35,244 nt of DNA. Origin: Thioalkalivibrio denitrificans. GTDB taxonomy: Bacteria > Pseudomonadota > Gammaproteobacteria > Ectothiorhodospirales > Ectothiorhodospiraceae. Below, piece after piece: positions 10,810 through 19,735 of the stretch. Position 1 is the first letter of the stretch; each line of letters opens with the position of its first letter. The DNA lies in NCBI RefSeq assembly GCF_002000365.1, contig NZ_MVBK01000004.1, positions 1-35,244 on the forward strand, written 5' to 3'. The notes under the pieces are model-generated. The model saw nothing but the letters and a program-made list of their open reading frames with translations, was not told where the DNA came from and ran no database searches. Made by a program: the position numbers and the translations under genes.

Positions 10810-11082
10810 ATGAATAAATCCGAACTCATCGATGCTGTAGCCGCTTCATCCGATCTGCCCAAGGCCCAGGCCGCGCGTGCGGTGGATGCCATGATCGACG
10901 TGATCTCGCGTACCCTGCGGGGCGGCGACCAGGTGACGATCGTCGGCTTCGGCACCTTCCTGGTTCGCGCGCGCGATGCGCGCACTGGCCGCAATCCGCG
11001 TACCGGCGAAACCATCAACATTCCTGCCTCGAAGATGCCCAGTTTCAAGGCTGGCAAAGGCCTGAAGGATGCAGTAAACTAG
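10810..11082 (+). CDS. hupB: DNA-binding protein HU-beta
   Basis: A 90-residue nucleoid protein of the HU/IHF fold that binds and bends DNA as a dimer. The core signature [21 protein letters not shown], containing the DNA-contact arm and the Pro at its tip, is intact. AAGGA precedes the start. An overlapping ATG four bases upstream opens only a three-codon frame, so 10810 is used. The position between lon and ppiD is the conserved gammaproteobacterial location. The next gene, tRNA-Val, begins 13 bases after the stop. Confidence 0.97.
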   Translation: MNKSELIDAVAASSDLPKAQAARAVDAMIDVISRTLRGGDQVTIVGFGTFLVRARDARTGRNPRTGETINIPASKMPSFKAGKGLKDAVN

Positions 11083-11094
11083 CGCGCCTTCAAC

Positions 11095-11170
11095 GGGTGC
11101 TTAGCTCAGCTGGTAGAGCGTCGCCCTTACAAGGCGAATGTCGGCGGTTCGATCCCGTCAGCACCCACCA
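11095..11170 (+). tRNA. tRNA-Val(TAC)
   Basis: 76 nt. Acceptor GGGTGCT pairs with AGCACCC, discriminator A, CCA at 11168-11170. Stem TCGCC/GGCGA with loop CTTACAA, anticodon TAC at 11128-11130. Probably cotranscribed with hupB. Confidence 0.98.
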
Positions 11171-11190
11171 GGGTGCCGTTGAAGGAAAAA

Positions 11191-11267
11191 GGAGTGGTAG
11201 TTCAGCTGGTTAGAATACCGGCCTGTCACGCCGGGGGTCGCGGGTTCGAGTCCCGTCCACTCCGCCA
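11191..11267 (+). tRNA. tRNA-Asp(GTC)
   Basis: 77 nt. Acceptor GGAGTGG pairs with CCACTCC, discriminator G, CCA at 11265-11267. Stem CCGGC/GCCGG with loop CTGTCAC, anticodon GTC at 11225-11227. It follows tRNA-Val by 20 bases and is followed by a terminator. Confidence 0.98.
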
Positions 11268-11274
11268 GTAAGCG

Positions 11275-11305
11275 AAAAAGGGTGCCTCTCGGCACCCTTT
11301 TTTTT
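11275..11305 (+). terminator. Rho-independent terminator after tRNA-Asp
   Basis: GGGTGCC (11280-11286), loop TCTC, GGCACCC (11291-11297) and eight T residues (11298-11305). The A-tract before the stem lets it work in both directions. Confidence 0.95.
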
Positions 11306-11311
11306 CGGGTT

Positions 11312-11450
11312 CTCCTGGCGTGCTTTGCGGGCTTTGCGAGAGAGACATCTTTGAGCCGGAGAATGCCGCCGAGGAAAGAGCCGGCCGCGAAACGACAAAG
11401 TGCCCGAACATCACTTGGTCAGGTCTTTTTCGTGGGCTTCGTGGCGAATG
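11312..11450. repeat. Composite intergenic repeat, right half only (modules B' and A')
   Basis: 11312-11347 is the inverted form of module B (CTGGCGTGCTTTGCGG, then CTTTGCGAGAGA). About 11424-11450 is an inverted module A (TTTTTCGTGGGCTTCGTGG). It is the mirror counterpart of the left half at 3153-3277. It lies between the tRNA terminator and ppiD. Confidence 0.6.
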
Positions 11451-11535
11451 AACAGAACTCCCCGATACCCCCGACCGTCAAATTCGCTATCATGGGCGGA
11501 TTGCCCTGATTCACCGGACACAGTGACATCCTGAC

Positions 11536-13437
11536 ATGCTTCAGAAGATTCGAGACAAGGCTACGGGCTGGATCGCCTACGCGATCATCATCCTCATCAG
11601 TATCCCGTTCGCCCTTTGGGGTTTGAATGAGTATTTCGGCGGCGCTCCGGCCCGGGTCGTGGCCGAGGTCAACGGGGTGGAGATCACCCAGCGCCAGTTC
11701 CAGCAGGAATACCAGAATCAGCGCCAGCAGCTGGCCGCCATGTTCGGGGGGAGAATCCCCTCCGGCGCCGTGGACGACGCGGTTCTGCGCGACAACGCGC
11801 TGCAGTCGCTGATCCGGCGGGAACTGGTGGCACAGATGGCGGACAAGAAGGGGTTCCGCGTCAGCGATTCCGCCGTGGCGGCGGAGATTCGGGGTATTCC
11901 GGGTTTCCAGCGTGCGGGCGAATTCGACCCCGAGCGTTACCGGCAGGTGCTGGACGCCCAGCGCCGCACGCCGGCCCAGTTTGAATCGCTGATCAAGCAG
12001 GCACTCCTGCTGGAGCAGTTCCAGCGCGGATACCAGGAAGCCGCCTTCATGCCCGGTCCCATGCTGGAGGATTACCTGCGCCTGCGCAACGAGCGCCGCA
12101 GTGTCAGCCTGCACACGATCCCCGCCGAGGCGTTCGTGGATGAGATCCAGGTGGACGATGAGCAGGTAGCCGAATACTACGAGGAACACGCGGACCGGTA
12201 CCGGACACCCGAACGAATCCGGCTTGCCTACCTGATGCTGGACGAAGAGACCCTGCGCGGCGAGGTCAGCGTCACCGAGGAGGACTTGCGCCGGGAGTAT
12301 GAACAGCGCGTGGACCGCTTCACCGAGCCCGAGGAGCGTCGTGCCCGCCACATCCTGATACGCGTACCCGATGACGCCGATGCCGATGCCGTGGCGAGTG
12401 CCGAGGCGCGGGCCCGGGAGACCCGTCAGCGGTTGGACGACGGCGAGGATTTCGCCGACCTGGCGGCCGAAGTCTCTGACGATCCGCTGGCCGCCACGGG
12501 CGGCGGAGACCTGGGCTTCATTGCCCGGGGCGATATCGATCCCGACCTGGAGGCGGTGCTGTTCACCCTGCGTGAGGGCGACATCAGCCACCCCGTGCGC
12601 ACGCGCCAGGGGTTCCAGATCGTCAAGCTCACCGAGATTCGCCCGCCCGTGCGCACGCCGTTTGCGGAGGTCCGGGACGAGGTGGAGGCGGAGTATCGCA
12701 ACCGGCGTATCGAACGGTTGCAGATCGAACTCACCGAGCGCCTGCTCACGGAGAGTTACGAACAGCCCGGGAGTCTGGAACCGGCCGCGGACGCGACGGG
12801 TCTCGAGATCCGCCACACGGACTGGTTCGCGCGCGATGAACCATCGGAGGGTCTGGCGGCGGAGCCGGCGGTGCAGCGGGCGCTGGCCAGCGAGGACGTG
12901 CGTGCCGGGCGAAACAGCGACCTGATCGATCTGCCTGACGGGCGGGTGGCCGTCATCCGAATCGCCGAACGCGAGCCGGCGGCCGCGCGGCCGCTGGAGG
13001 ACGTGGCCGACGAGATCCGCCTGCAGCTGGTGTGGGAAGGCGCCCGGGCTCGGGCCGAGGAAGCCGGCACCCGGGCCATGGAACGTCTGCGTGCCGGGGA
13101 GTCCTTTGCGGACGTCGTGGCGGAGTTGCCCGGTGCGAGTATGGAGGAGACCTGGGTGACCCGGGATTCCGCCGAGGTGTCATCCCGTGTGCTGCACCGG
13201 ATCTTCACCATGGCCCGACCCGTGGACGGCACCCCGCTGGTGGGCGGTCTGGCCGTGGAGGGCGGTGACTACGCCGTGTTCGTGCAGCACGGCTGGGAGC
13301 CCGGGGAGGTGGATCCCGCCCGCCGTGCCGAAGTGGCAGGCCAGTTGACCGGCCTGTACGGGGGGCTCGAATTCGAAGCCCTGTACCAGGCGCTGGAGGC
13401 GGAGGCGAAGATCCGCATTCACGGGGAAAACCTCTAA
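11536..13437 (+). CDS. ppiD: periplasmic folding chaperone / peptidyl-prolyl isomerase PpiD
   Basis: Inner-membrane-anchored parvulin-type protein that helps newly exported proteins fold near the Sec translocon. It has 633 residues. A short cytoplasmic N-terminus is followed by one transmembrane segment (about 12-30, WIAYAIIILISIPFALWGL), then a SurA-like N-terminal chaperone region. The PpiC/rotamase domain spans about 266-370, from RARHILIRVP to RQGFQIVKLTEI, including GGDLGFI. A long C-terminal chaperone half follows. The position after hupB is conserved. The Shine-Dalgarno is weak. It is convergent with fabI. Confidence 0.95.
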   Translation: MLQKIRDKATGWIAYAIIILISIPFALWGLNEYFGGAPARVVAEVNGVEITQRQFQQEYQNQRQQLAAMFGGRIPSGAVDDAVLRDNALQSLIRRELVAQMADKKGFRVSDSAVAAEIRGIPGFQRAGEFDPERYRQVLDAQRRTPAQFESLIKQALLLEQFQRGYQEAAFMPGPMLEDYLRLRNERRSVSLHTIPAEAFVDEIQVDDEQVAEYYEEHADRYRTPERIRLAYLMLDEETLRGEVSVTEEDLRREYEQRVDRFTEPEERRARHILIRVPDDADADAVASAEARARETRQRLDDGEDFADLAAEVSDDPLAATGGGDLGFIARGDIDPDLEAVLFTLREGDISHPVRTRQGFQIVKLTEIRPPVRTPFAEVRDEVEAEYRNRRIERLQIELTERLLTESYEQPGSLEPAADATGLEIRHTDWFARDEPSEGLAAEPAVQRALASEDVRAGRNSDLIDLPDGRVAVIRIAEREPAAARPLEDVADEIRLQLVWEGARARAEEAGTRAMERLRAGESFADVVAELPGASMEETWVTRDSAEVSSRVLHRIFTMARPVDGTPLVGGLAVEGGDYAVFVQHGWEPGEVDPARRAEVAGQLTGLYGGLEFEALYQALEAEAKIRIHGENL

Positions 13438-13588
13438 TGAAGTAAGAAGTGGGAATTGGGAAAGGAAGTACGAAGTGGGAATTGGGAAGTGGGAACGAAA
13501 ACCACCCTCACCCCGACCCTCTCCCTGAGGGCGAGGGAGTGAAGCCGTTACTTCTCCCTTCCCAATTCCCACTTCCCACTTCGTAACG
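13438..13588. repeat. Inverted repeat between convergent ppiD and fabI
   Basis: Two copies of AAGTGGGAATTGGGAA (about 13447-13500) face their reverse complement at about 13555-13583. Between them lies a second unit, CCCTCTCCCTGAGGGCGAGGG, itself a hairpin. Both units are of repeat types widespread in proteobacterial intergenic DNA. Confidence 0.75.
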
Positions 13589-13591
13589 TGG

Positions 13592-14380
13592 TTACACCTC
13601 CGCCGGTCCCAGCCCCAGCGTGTTGTAGCCGGAGTCCACGTAGAGGATCTCGCCGGTGATGCCGGATGCGAGATCCGACGCGAGAAATGCGCCGGCGTTG
13701 CCCACGTCGTCGATGGTGACGTTGCGGCGCAGCGGGGCGTTGTTCTCTACGTGGTCGAGAATCTTGCGGAAGTCGCCGATACCGGCTGCCGCCAGGGTGC
13801 GGATCGGGCCGGCGGAGATGGCATTCACCCGCGTGGTCTCCGGGCCCAGCGTGTAGGCCAGGTAGCGCACGTTGGCCTCCAGGCTGGCCTTGGCCAGTCC
13901 CATGACGTTGTAGCTCGGCATGGCCCTGACTGCGCCGAGATAACTCAGGGTCAGGATGGCGGCGTTGCGGTCCTTCATCATGTGCCGGCCCGCCTTGGCC
14001 AGGGCGGCCAGGCTGTAGGAACTGACGTCATGGGCGATGCGAAAGCCCTCCCGCGAGATGTTGTCCAGAAAATCGCCTTCCAGCTCCTCCCTGGGCGCGA
14101 ACGCCACCGAGTGCACCAGGATGTCCAGGTGCTCCCAGTAGTTGTCCAGGTGGTCGAAGACCGCCTCCACTTCAGTGTCGCTCTCCACGTTGCAGGGCAC
14201 GAGGATGTCGGAGTCGAACTCGGCTGCCAGCTTCTCGACGCGGTCCCGGAGGCGTTCGTTCTGGTACGTGAAGGCCAGTTCGGCCCCTTCGCGCCGCATG
14301 GCCCTGGCGATGCCGTAGGCGATGGAGCGGTTGCTGGCAACACCGACGATCAGTGCACGTTTGCCTGTGAGAAAACCCAT
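13592..14380 (-). CDS. fabI: enoyl-[acyl-carrier-protein] reductase (NADH)
   Basis: Last step of each fatty-acid elongation cycle, reducing trans-2-enoyl-ACP; the target of triclosan in E. coli. It has 262 residues, the same as the E. coli enzyme. The N-terminal motif [20 protein letters not shown] binds NADH. The catalytic residues keep E. coli spacing: Tyr146 (LSYLG), Tyr156 (PSYNVMG) and Lys163 (AKAS). Two in-frame ATGs are close together. AGGAG abuts the first (14386) but stands six bases before the second (14380), which begins MGFLTGKR as in the family. A FabI of this sensitive type is common near ppiD in pseudomonads. Confidence 0.97.
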   Translation of the reverse strand: MGFLTGKRALIVGVASNRSIAYGIARAMRREGAELAFTYQNERLRDRVEKLAAEFDSDILVPCNVESDTEVEAVFDHLDNYWEHLDILVHSVAFAPREELEGDFLDNISREGFRIAHDVSSYSLAALAKAGRHMMKDRNAAILTLSYLGAVRAMPSYNVMGLAKASLEANVRYLAYTLGPETTRVNAISAGPIRTLAAAGIGDFRKILDHVENNAPLRRNVTIDDVGNAGAFLASDLASGITGEILYVDSGYNTLGLGPAEV

Positions 14381-14695
14381 GAGCATCTCCTGTACAGTGA
14401 GGCCGCTGTGCCGTGGTGTCTTGCATGGACGCAATGATTCGCGCGGCGCCCACGAAAGCGATTTGCGATGGCTGATTGGCCTTGAACAATGGCCGCATCA
14501 TACTATCGGGACCTGCGTGCGATCCACTCCGGTGCACGTGAATCGGCGATGGACCCGTTCTTGGTCAGGGATGGCGTGACTGAAGTTGTACGGGCGTCGT
14601 GTGAGAGATGTGAATCGGAGAGTGCGAAGTGTGAGAGGGTCCGCCTGTCCATGTCACGATTCAGGCTTCGCCCCTTTCATCGTGTCACCGGATGC
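14381..14695. other. Intergenic region between fabI and the FHA gene
   Basis: Contains the fabI leader and a possible minus-strand -10 (TATGAT near 14500) without a convincing -35. A GTGTGAGAG direct repeat occurs at 14599-14607 and 14629-14637. No gene, RNA or clear terminator is seen. Confidence 0.4.
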
Positions 14696-15541
14696 TCACT
14701 TCACGCCTTCGAGAAACTTCATGCGAACGCCGGCGATGTCGATCGTGTCGCCGTGTTTGAGTCCCCTGGAGGCGTTGCCGATGTGTTCATCGTTCACCTT
14801 CGGGGAGGCGCCGCTTGCGCCCCCATCCACGTGGATGATCATGTAGTTGCCGATGCGGCGCTGGATGGCGGCCACCTGGATGCCGGGCTTTCCGAGTGTG
14901 GTGAGGGGTTTGGAGAGTTCCAGGGTGCGGCCGGCATTGGGTCCGGTCAGGATCTCAAGCCTGGCGGATGGAGGCGTTGCAGTGCCGGGTGCAGGGCGCG
15001 CGGCAGCGGGGGACGGGGCAGGCGTGCGCACCGCCGCGACACGGGCAGCTGGAGGCGGTGCCGTGCTCGGGCGGGGAGGTGTCGCGGACTGTGGCCGGGT
15101 GGGCTGGGCCATGGACCCACCGGCAGACTGGCCAAGCTTCTGAACGACCGCTTCCACCTTGCGGTCTGCCGCATCGGCCGGCAATCCCATGGCGTCCATG
15201 CGAATGATCATGGTCTTGTCCATCTGGGCGGGGGCGACAGGTTGCACACTGCCCGCCTTGCGCGTGTAGACGAGCCGGTAATGGTAGATCCCGATCTCGT
15301 CACCTTCCTTCAGTGCGCGCTTGCGTATGGGCTTGTCGTTGACCGTGGTGCCGTTGGTGCTGTCCAGATCCTCGAGGAAGCTGTCGTTGAGCAGCGTGAT
15401 GATCTGCGCGTGGTAACCGCTGACCGCATGATTGTCCAGGTGCACGTCATTATCCGGCTTGCGACCGATGGTGATCGTCTTGCGGTCCAGGGAGACTTCC
15501 TGGAGGAACTGGTCGTTGAGGTAGACAATAAGCCGAGCCAT
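14696..15541 (-). CDS. protein with two FHA domains joined by a Pro/Ala linker
   Basis: A 281-residue cytoplasmic protein. The N-terminal FHA domain (about 1-90) has the expected phosphothreonine-binding residues: Gly26-Arg27 (TIGRKPDND), Ser41, His44 and Asn63-Gly64 (STNGTTVN). A low-complexity Pro/Ala/Thr-rich linker runs from about 140 to 190. The second FHA-like domain (about 192-281) is degenerate and lacks the GR..S..H..NG set. Its ATG directly follows the stop of the PP2C gene with no gap, so the two are coupled and probably act together in Ser/Thr phospho-signalling. No kinase gene is in the window. Confidence 0.85.
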   Translation of the reverse strand: MARLIVYLNDQFLQEVSLDRKTITIGRKPDNDVHLDNHAVSGYHAQIITLLNDSFLEDLDSTNGTTVNDKPIRKRALKEGDEIGIYHYRLVYTRKAGSVQPVAPAQMDKTMIIRMDAMGLPADAADRKVEAVVQKLGQSAGGSMAQPTRPQSATPPRPSTAPPPAARVAAVRTPAPSPAAARPAPGTATPPSARLEILTGPNAGRTLELSKPLTTLGKPGIQVAAIQRRIGNYMIIHVDGGASGASPKVNDEHIGNASRGLKHGDTIDIAGVRMKFLEGVK

Positions 15542-16387
15542 CTAGCCGTTTCCGTTCACCTTGCGTTTGAGGACATCGAGTATCCGCTGATACCAGGGCG
15601 CGCCCCGGAAGTGGGGATCCATCACCCGCACCAACAGGACCGACACATTGTCCTTGCCGCCGGCGTCCAGTGCCGCCCCGATCAGCGCCGTGGCGGCCAA
15701 ATCCAGATCGTTACCGTGTTCATGAAGAATGAGACGTATTGCCTCGTCCTCAATCATGTCGTTTAGGCCGTCGGAACACAACAGGTAGAGGTCACCGGGC
15801 AGGGCGAGCCCCTCGCGCACGTCCACGGCCACGCTGGGTTCTATGCCCAGCGCCCGGGTGACCAGGTTCTTGTTGAGTGCCCCGCGGGCCTCGTCGCGGT
15901 TGTAGAAACCATGATCGACCAGCTCCTGGATCAGCGTGTGATCCACGGTCAGCTGCTCCATGGTCTGGTCGCGCAAACGGTACATGCGCGAGTCACCCAC
16001 GTTGGCGATGGTGAGCTGGCTGTCGCGGATCACGGCCATCACCAGCGTGGTGCCCATGCCGCGGTGGCGGTTGTCCTGCTGCGCCGCTTCGTAGATGGCC
16101 GTGTTGGCCTTGACGATGGCGTTTCGCACCGCGCGGGTCTGGGGGGAATAACCGAGCCTCTGATCCAGCTCGTCGGGCCGGATGCCGGGCAGCTGGGTGC
16201 GCAGTTCTCCGAGCACGGTGTCCACGGCGATCCGGCTGGCGATCTCGCCGCTGGAGTAGCCCCCCATGCCGTCCGCGAGCACGACCACGCCGAGCTCGGT
16301 GTCGTCGCCGATCGTGTCCTCGTTATGGGTGCGTACCCTGCCCTGGTTGCTGAGTCCGGCAACCCGGATCGAGGCACGCTGGGGCAT
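15542..16387 (-). CDS. PP2C-family serine/threonine protein phosphatase
   Basis: Metal-dependent phosphatase removing phosphate from Ser/Thr residues. It has 281 residues. Family motifs in order: THNEDTIGD (Glu23-Asp24), VVLADGMGGYSSG (Asp39-Gly40), GMGTTLV, NVGDSRMYRL, LLCSDGLNDM and GGKDNVSVLLV. All the acidic metal ligands are in place. The C-terminal extension (HFRGAPWYQRILDVLKRK) is basic. The ATG at 16387 has GGGGGCGAG upstream. It sits 73 bases after mltD and is fused by adjacency to the FHA gene. Such PP2C-FHA pairs often counter a Hanks-type kinase, for example in secretion or envelope control; that role is inference here. Confidence 0.92.
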   Translation of the reverse strand: MPQRASIRVAGLSNQGRVRTHNEDTIGDDTELGVVVLADGMGGYSSGEIASRIAVDTVLGELRTQLPGIRPDELDQRLGYSPQTRAVRNAIVKANTAIYEAAQQDNRHRGMGTTLVMAVIRDSQLTIANVGDSRMYRLRDQTMEQLTVDHTLIQELVDHGFYNRDEARGALNKNLVTRALGIEPSVAVDVREGLALPGDLYLLCSDGLNDMIEDEAIRLILHEHGNDLDLAATALIGAALDAGGKDNVSVLLVRVMDPHFRGAPWYQRILDVLKRKVNGNG

Positions 16388-16460
16388 CAGCGCTCGCCCC
16401 CGTGGTGCGGGGCGTAGGGGGATGGGGTCGAACCGGACAGCAGGTGACGCGCGGGCGCCG

Positions 16461-18179
16461 TCATGTCCCGCTGCCCTGATTGGTGACATCCACGTGCAGG
16501 GTCAGCCTCTGCCCGGGCCGGATCAGACTGCCGTTGCCCAGGTTGTTCCAGCGCCGGATGTCCGCCACGGACACGCGAAAACGCTGGCCGATGCTGTGCA
16601 GGGAATCGCCCCGGCGCACGGAGTACGTCACCGTCTGCCGGCGCGTGGAGACATGCTGCAGGGACGCCGGCATGGGTCCGGCAGCGGCCACCTCGGCAGC
16701 GCGCTCGCCATCCGGCAGCCACACGACGAGGCGCTGTCCGGGCCGGATGGGGTCGCCCGGCGCGACGCCGTTCCAGCGGGTCAGTTCCGCCACGGTGACG
16801 CCGTAGCGTCTGGACAGGGCCCAGAAACTGTCCCCCTGCCGGACCACGTGTTCATGGCGCTGGCGTCCGGCCGGTCCACGGGCCTGTGTGTTGCTGCGGC
16901 GCTGCTCGGCGCTCAGGGTATAGCCGGAAGACGGTCGGGTGGCGCTGGGTACCAGCAGGTGTTGTCCGGCCCGTATGTTGGTGCCGCGCAGGTTGTTCGT
17001 CTGTTGCAGCATGGCCACCGTGGTGCGGTAACGGGTGGCGATATGGCTCAGGGTCTCGCCGGTCTGGATCCGGTGACGGTGCCAGGCCACCCGCTCGCCC
17101 GGATCGATGGCGGCCAGCCCTTCAGAGAAGCGCTCGGCCCGGTCGGCGGGCAGCAGCAGGTAGTGCGGGCCCTCGGGGTCGGTAGCCCAACGGTTGAAGC
17201 CGGGGTTCAGCTGGTAGATGTCCTCCACGTCCAGCTCCGCGAGCCGGGCCGCTACCGCCAGGTCCAGCTGTCCGTCCAGCGCCACCCGTTCCAGGTAGGG
17301 CTCATCGGGCACGGGCCAGAGTTCCACGTGATAGGCCCAGGGGTTCTCCACCAGGGCCTGCAATGCCAGCAGCTTGGGCACGTAATGGCGGGTTTCACGG
17401 GGCAGGTCCAGATGCCAGTAGTCGGTTGGGCGACCCAGGCGTTCGTTGCGCTGAATCGCGCGGGACACCGTGCCCTGGCCCGCGTTGTAGGCGGCCAGCG
17501 TCAGCAGCCAGTCGCCGTCGAAGCGTTGATTAAGCTGCTGCAGGTAATCCAGGGCCGCCTGGGTGGATGCGTGGATGTCGCGTCGCCCGTCGTACCACCA
17601 GTTCTGCTTCAGGCCGAAGTGCCGGCCGGTGGAGGGGATGAACTGCCAGATGCCGGCGGCGCGCCCCGGAGAATAGGCGAACGGGAGATAGGCGCTCTCC
17701 ACGATGGGCAGCAGCAGGAGCTCCGTGGGCAGTTCCCGGGCCTCGATTTCCTCCAGGATGTAGTGCAGGAGGGGTTCGGCCCGGGCCGTGACCCGGTGCA
17801 GGAAGTCCTGCCGGCACTGATGCCACTGGATGTGGGGCTGCACCCGGGGATGATGGCGGTAATCCGGCATGGTAAAACCGGCCCGCACACGACCCCAGAT
17901 GTCGTTGTTTTCCGGGGCCTCCCCGACCGGGATGTGGCGGGTCACCGCCAGATCCGGAAAGGGCGCCGAATCCTCGAGGGACAGCAGTCGCTCCGCCTGT
18001 GTACCGTCGCCCGGGGCGGGCTTGGGAGGCCCTGCCAGCTGGGCCTCGTCGCTGACGGGGTCAGGGGCCCGGGCCTCATCACGGGCCTCGTCCGATACGG
18101 GCAGGCCGCTGCAACCCGCAAGGAGCAGCGCGGCCGCCAGCGATACGGCGGGCAGGGCCATGGCGAAGGAGGATTTCAT
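16461..18179 (-). CDS. mltD: membrane-bound lytic murein transglycosylase D
   Basis: Lipoprotein that cleaves peptidoglycan glycan strands, leaving 1,6-anhydromuramyl ends. It has 572 residues. The lipobox LLAGC puts the lipidated cysteine at position 23. The SLT domain spans about 130-260, with catalytic Glu161 in LLPIVESAY and the motifs AAGIWQF and LTLAAYNAGQG. Three C-terminal LysM domains (about 368-411, 443-489, 517-563) bind peptidoglycan. The open frame continues far upstream, but the signal peptide fixes the start at 18179. No Shine-Dalgarno is visible and a promoter-like pair (TTGTTA, 18 bases, TATGCT) ends only nine bases before the ATG. Confidence 0.95.
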   Translation of the reverse strand: MKSSFAMALPAVSLAAALLLAGCSGLPVSDEARDEARAPDPVSDEAQLAGPPKPAPGDGTQAERLLSLEDSAPFPDLAVTRHIPVGEAPENNDIWGRVRAGFTMPDYRHHPRVQPHIQWHQCRQDFLHRVTARAEPLLHYILEEIEARELPTELLLLPIVESAYLPFAYSPGRAAGIWQFIPSTGRHFGLKQNWWYDGRRDIHASTQAALDYLQQLNQRFDGDWLLTLAAYNAGQGTVSRAIQRNERLGRPTDYWHLDLPRETRHYVPKLLALQALVENPWAYHVELWPVPDEPYLERVALDGQLDLAVAARLAELDVEDIYQLNPGFNRWATDPEGPHYLLLPADRAERFSEGLAAIDPGERVAWHRHRIQTGETLSHIATRYRTTVAMLQQTNNLRGTNIRAGQHLLVPSATRPSSGYTLSAEQRRSNTQARGPAGRQRHEHVVRQGDSFWALSRRYGVTVAELTRWNGVAPGDPIRPGQRLVVWLPDGERAAEVAAAGPMPASLQHVSTRRQTVTYSVRRGDSLHSIGQRFRVSVADIRRWNNLGNGSLIRPGQRLTLHVDVTNQGSGT

Positions 18180-18350
18180 GGGCGACAAGCATAGCCATGG
18201 GGGGCTGGTGTTAACAAGTGCGAATCCACTGCACGGTGCGGTAATCCAGACAGTAAGACGTCCGGCTTGCCGGGGGCGGCGAGTATCCTGCCGACGGGCG
18301 GCACAAATCCGGGCACATTGTGGCCTCGCCATCCGATATGCTGTTCCGCC

Positions 18351-19097
18351 ATGAATCCCGCTTCCGCACCCCATGACCGCCTGGCTCTGCGTGACTGGTA
18401 CGCGTCCCCGCCGGGGGAGGCCATTGCCGATGACGTGGTGCGTTATCTGAATTCGATGGTCCCGCAGCTGTTCGGCTATCACGCCCTGCGCATCGGAGAT
18501 CTGGGCCCGGAGCGGGATACGCTGGAGGGAAGCCGGATCATCCACCGGGTGCGGCTGGACCTGGTGCCTCCCGCAGATGTGCTCGCACAGCCCCGGGCGC
18601 TGCCCGTGGCGGCCGATACGCTGGACCTGGTGGTGCTGACCCACGTGCTGGAATTCTGTGCCGATCCCCACGCTGTGCTCAGAGAGGTGGACCGCACACT
18701 GGTACCGGAGGGCCATGTGATCGTCATCGGCTTCAATCCCATCAGCTTCATGGGACTGCGGCGGCTCGCGGCCATGGGGCGCGGCACGGCGCCCTGGCAC
18801 GGACGCTACTATACCCACTGGCGGGTGAAAGACTGGCTCAAGCTGCTGGGTTACGACGTACTGGACTGCGTGCCTTCCGGGTTCCGCCCGCCTTTGCGCC
18901 ACGCCGGTGTGTTGCGGCGCTTGCGGTTCATGGAGACACTGGGCGCCCGTTTCTGGCCGATCCTGGGGAGTGTCTACGTGATACTCGCCCGAAAACGTGT
19001 TGTCACGCTGACGCCGGTCCGGCCGCGCTGGCGACCGCGCCGGCGCATCGCCGCCGGCCTGGCCGGCTCCGGACTGCGGAGACAGGGCCGTGGCTGA
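18351..19097 (+). CDS. YafS-like class I SAM-dependent methyltransferase
   Basis: A 248-residue protein of the methyltransferase type found between gloB and rnhA in E. coli (yafS). The segment [34 protein letters not shown] is a typical post-motif of the Methyltransf_11 fold (motif II/III region), and [10 protein letters not shown] is the next strand. The N-terminal glycine motif is weak (LRIGDLGP). The C-terminus is very basic ([13 protein letters not shown]). Substrate is unknown. The start ATG at 18351 is favoured over the open frame to 18267 because [13 protein letters not shown] matches the family start. It overlaps rnhA by eight bases. Confidence 0.82.
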   Translation: MNPASAPHDRLALRDWYASPPGEAIADDVVRYLNSMVPQLFGYHALRIGDLGPERDTLEGSRIIHRVRLDLVPPADVLAQPRALPVAADTLDLVVLTHVLEFCADPHAVLREVDRTLVPEGHVIVIGFNPISFMGLRRLAAMGRGTAPWHGRYYTHWRVKDWLKLLGYDVLDCVPSGFRPPLRHAGVLRRLRFMETLGARFWPILGSVYVILARKRVVTLTPVRPRWRPRRRIAAGLAGSGLRRQGRG

Positions 19098-19542
19098 GCG
19101 CGTGGAAATCTTCACTGACGGGGCCTGTCGCGGCAACCCGGGCCCCGGCGGCTGGGGTGCGGTGCTGCGCTACAAGGGCAGGGAGCGCACCCTCAAGGGT
19201 GCCGAGCCCGAGACCACCAACAACCGCATGGAACTGACCGCGGCCATCGTTGCCCTGGAAACCCTGAAGCGCCCCTGCGCGGTGGTGCTCACCACCGATT
19301 CCCAGTACGTGAAGCAGGGCGTCACCCAGTGGATCCACCAGTGGAAGCGCCGCGGCTGGCGTACCGCGGACCGCAAGCCGGTGAAGAACCAGGATCTCTG
19401 GGAGCGCCTGGACGCGGCGGCTGCGCGCCACGACATCCAGTGGTTCTGGGTGCGCGGCCACACGGGCCACCCGGAAAACGAACTCGCCGACCGCCTGGCC
19501 AACGAGGCCATCGACGAGATGCTGGCCGGGAGTCCTTCGTGA
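19090..19542 (+). CDS. rnhA: ribonuclease HI
   Basis: Degrades RNA in RNA-DNA hybrids, clearing primers and R-loops. It has 150 residues. Active-site residues match E. coli numbering: Asp10 (IFTDGAC), Glu48 (NRMELTAA), Asp70 (TTDSQYV) and the C-terminal Asp in [10 protein letters not shown]. The start is GTG at 19090, preceded by GCGGAG and overlapping the end of the methyltransferase gene, so the pair is coupled. A long inverted repeat follows, then dnaQ in the same direction. In E. coli rnhA and dnaQ are divergent, so the arrangement differs. Confidence 0.97.
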   Translation: MAERVEIFTDGACRGNPGPGGWGAVLRYKGRERTLKGAEPETTNNRMELTAAIVALETLKRPCAVVLTTDSQYVKQGVTQWIHQWKRRGWRTADRKPVKNQDLWERLDAAAARHDIQWFWVRGHTGHPENELADRLANEAIDEMLAGSPS

Positions 19543-19550
19543 CTTTAGAG

Positions 19551-19643
19551 TAACGACGCAGAGGTCGTAGAGACGCAGAGGACGCGGGCTTTCTTTCGTC
19601 AACTGCTCTCCGCGTTCTCCGCGCCTCTGCGACCTCTGCGTTA
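19551..19643. repeat. Long imperfect inverted repeat of the GCAGAG type
   Basis: The left arm (from TAACGACGCAGAGG at 19551) and right arm (ending CCTCTGCGTTA at 19643) pair over about 35 positions with a few mismatches, around a central loop rich in T and C. It belongs to the same family as 1504-1620 and 32534-32599. Confidence 0.8.
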
Positions 19644-19707
19644 CGCGCCCGTGCATGGTGCAATGCAGAAGGTACAGGCCCGACGAAGTGATGGTTTACG
19701 CTTGCGA

Positions 19708-19735
19708 CTGACAACTGACAACTGACAACTGACCA
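19708..19735 (+). repeat. CTGACAA heptamer array abutting the dnaQ start
   Basis: Three perfect CTGACAA units (19708-19728) and a variant CTGACCA (19729-19735). The array ends at the base before the dnaQ ATG; in the ACTGACA register the start codon itself lies inside a degenerate last unit, AATGACC. No Shine-Dalgarno is present. Confidence 0.9.
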
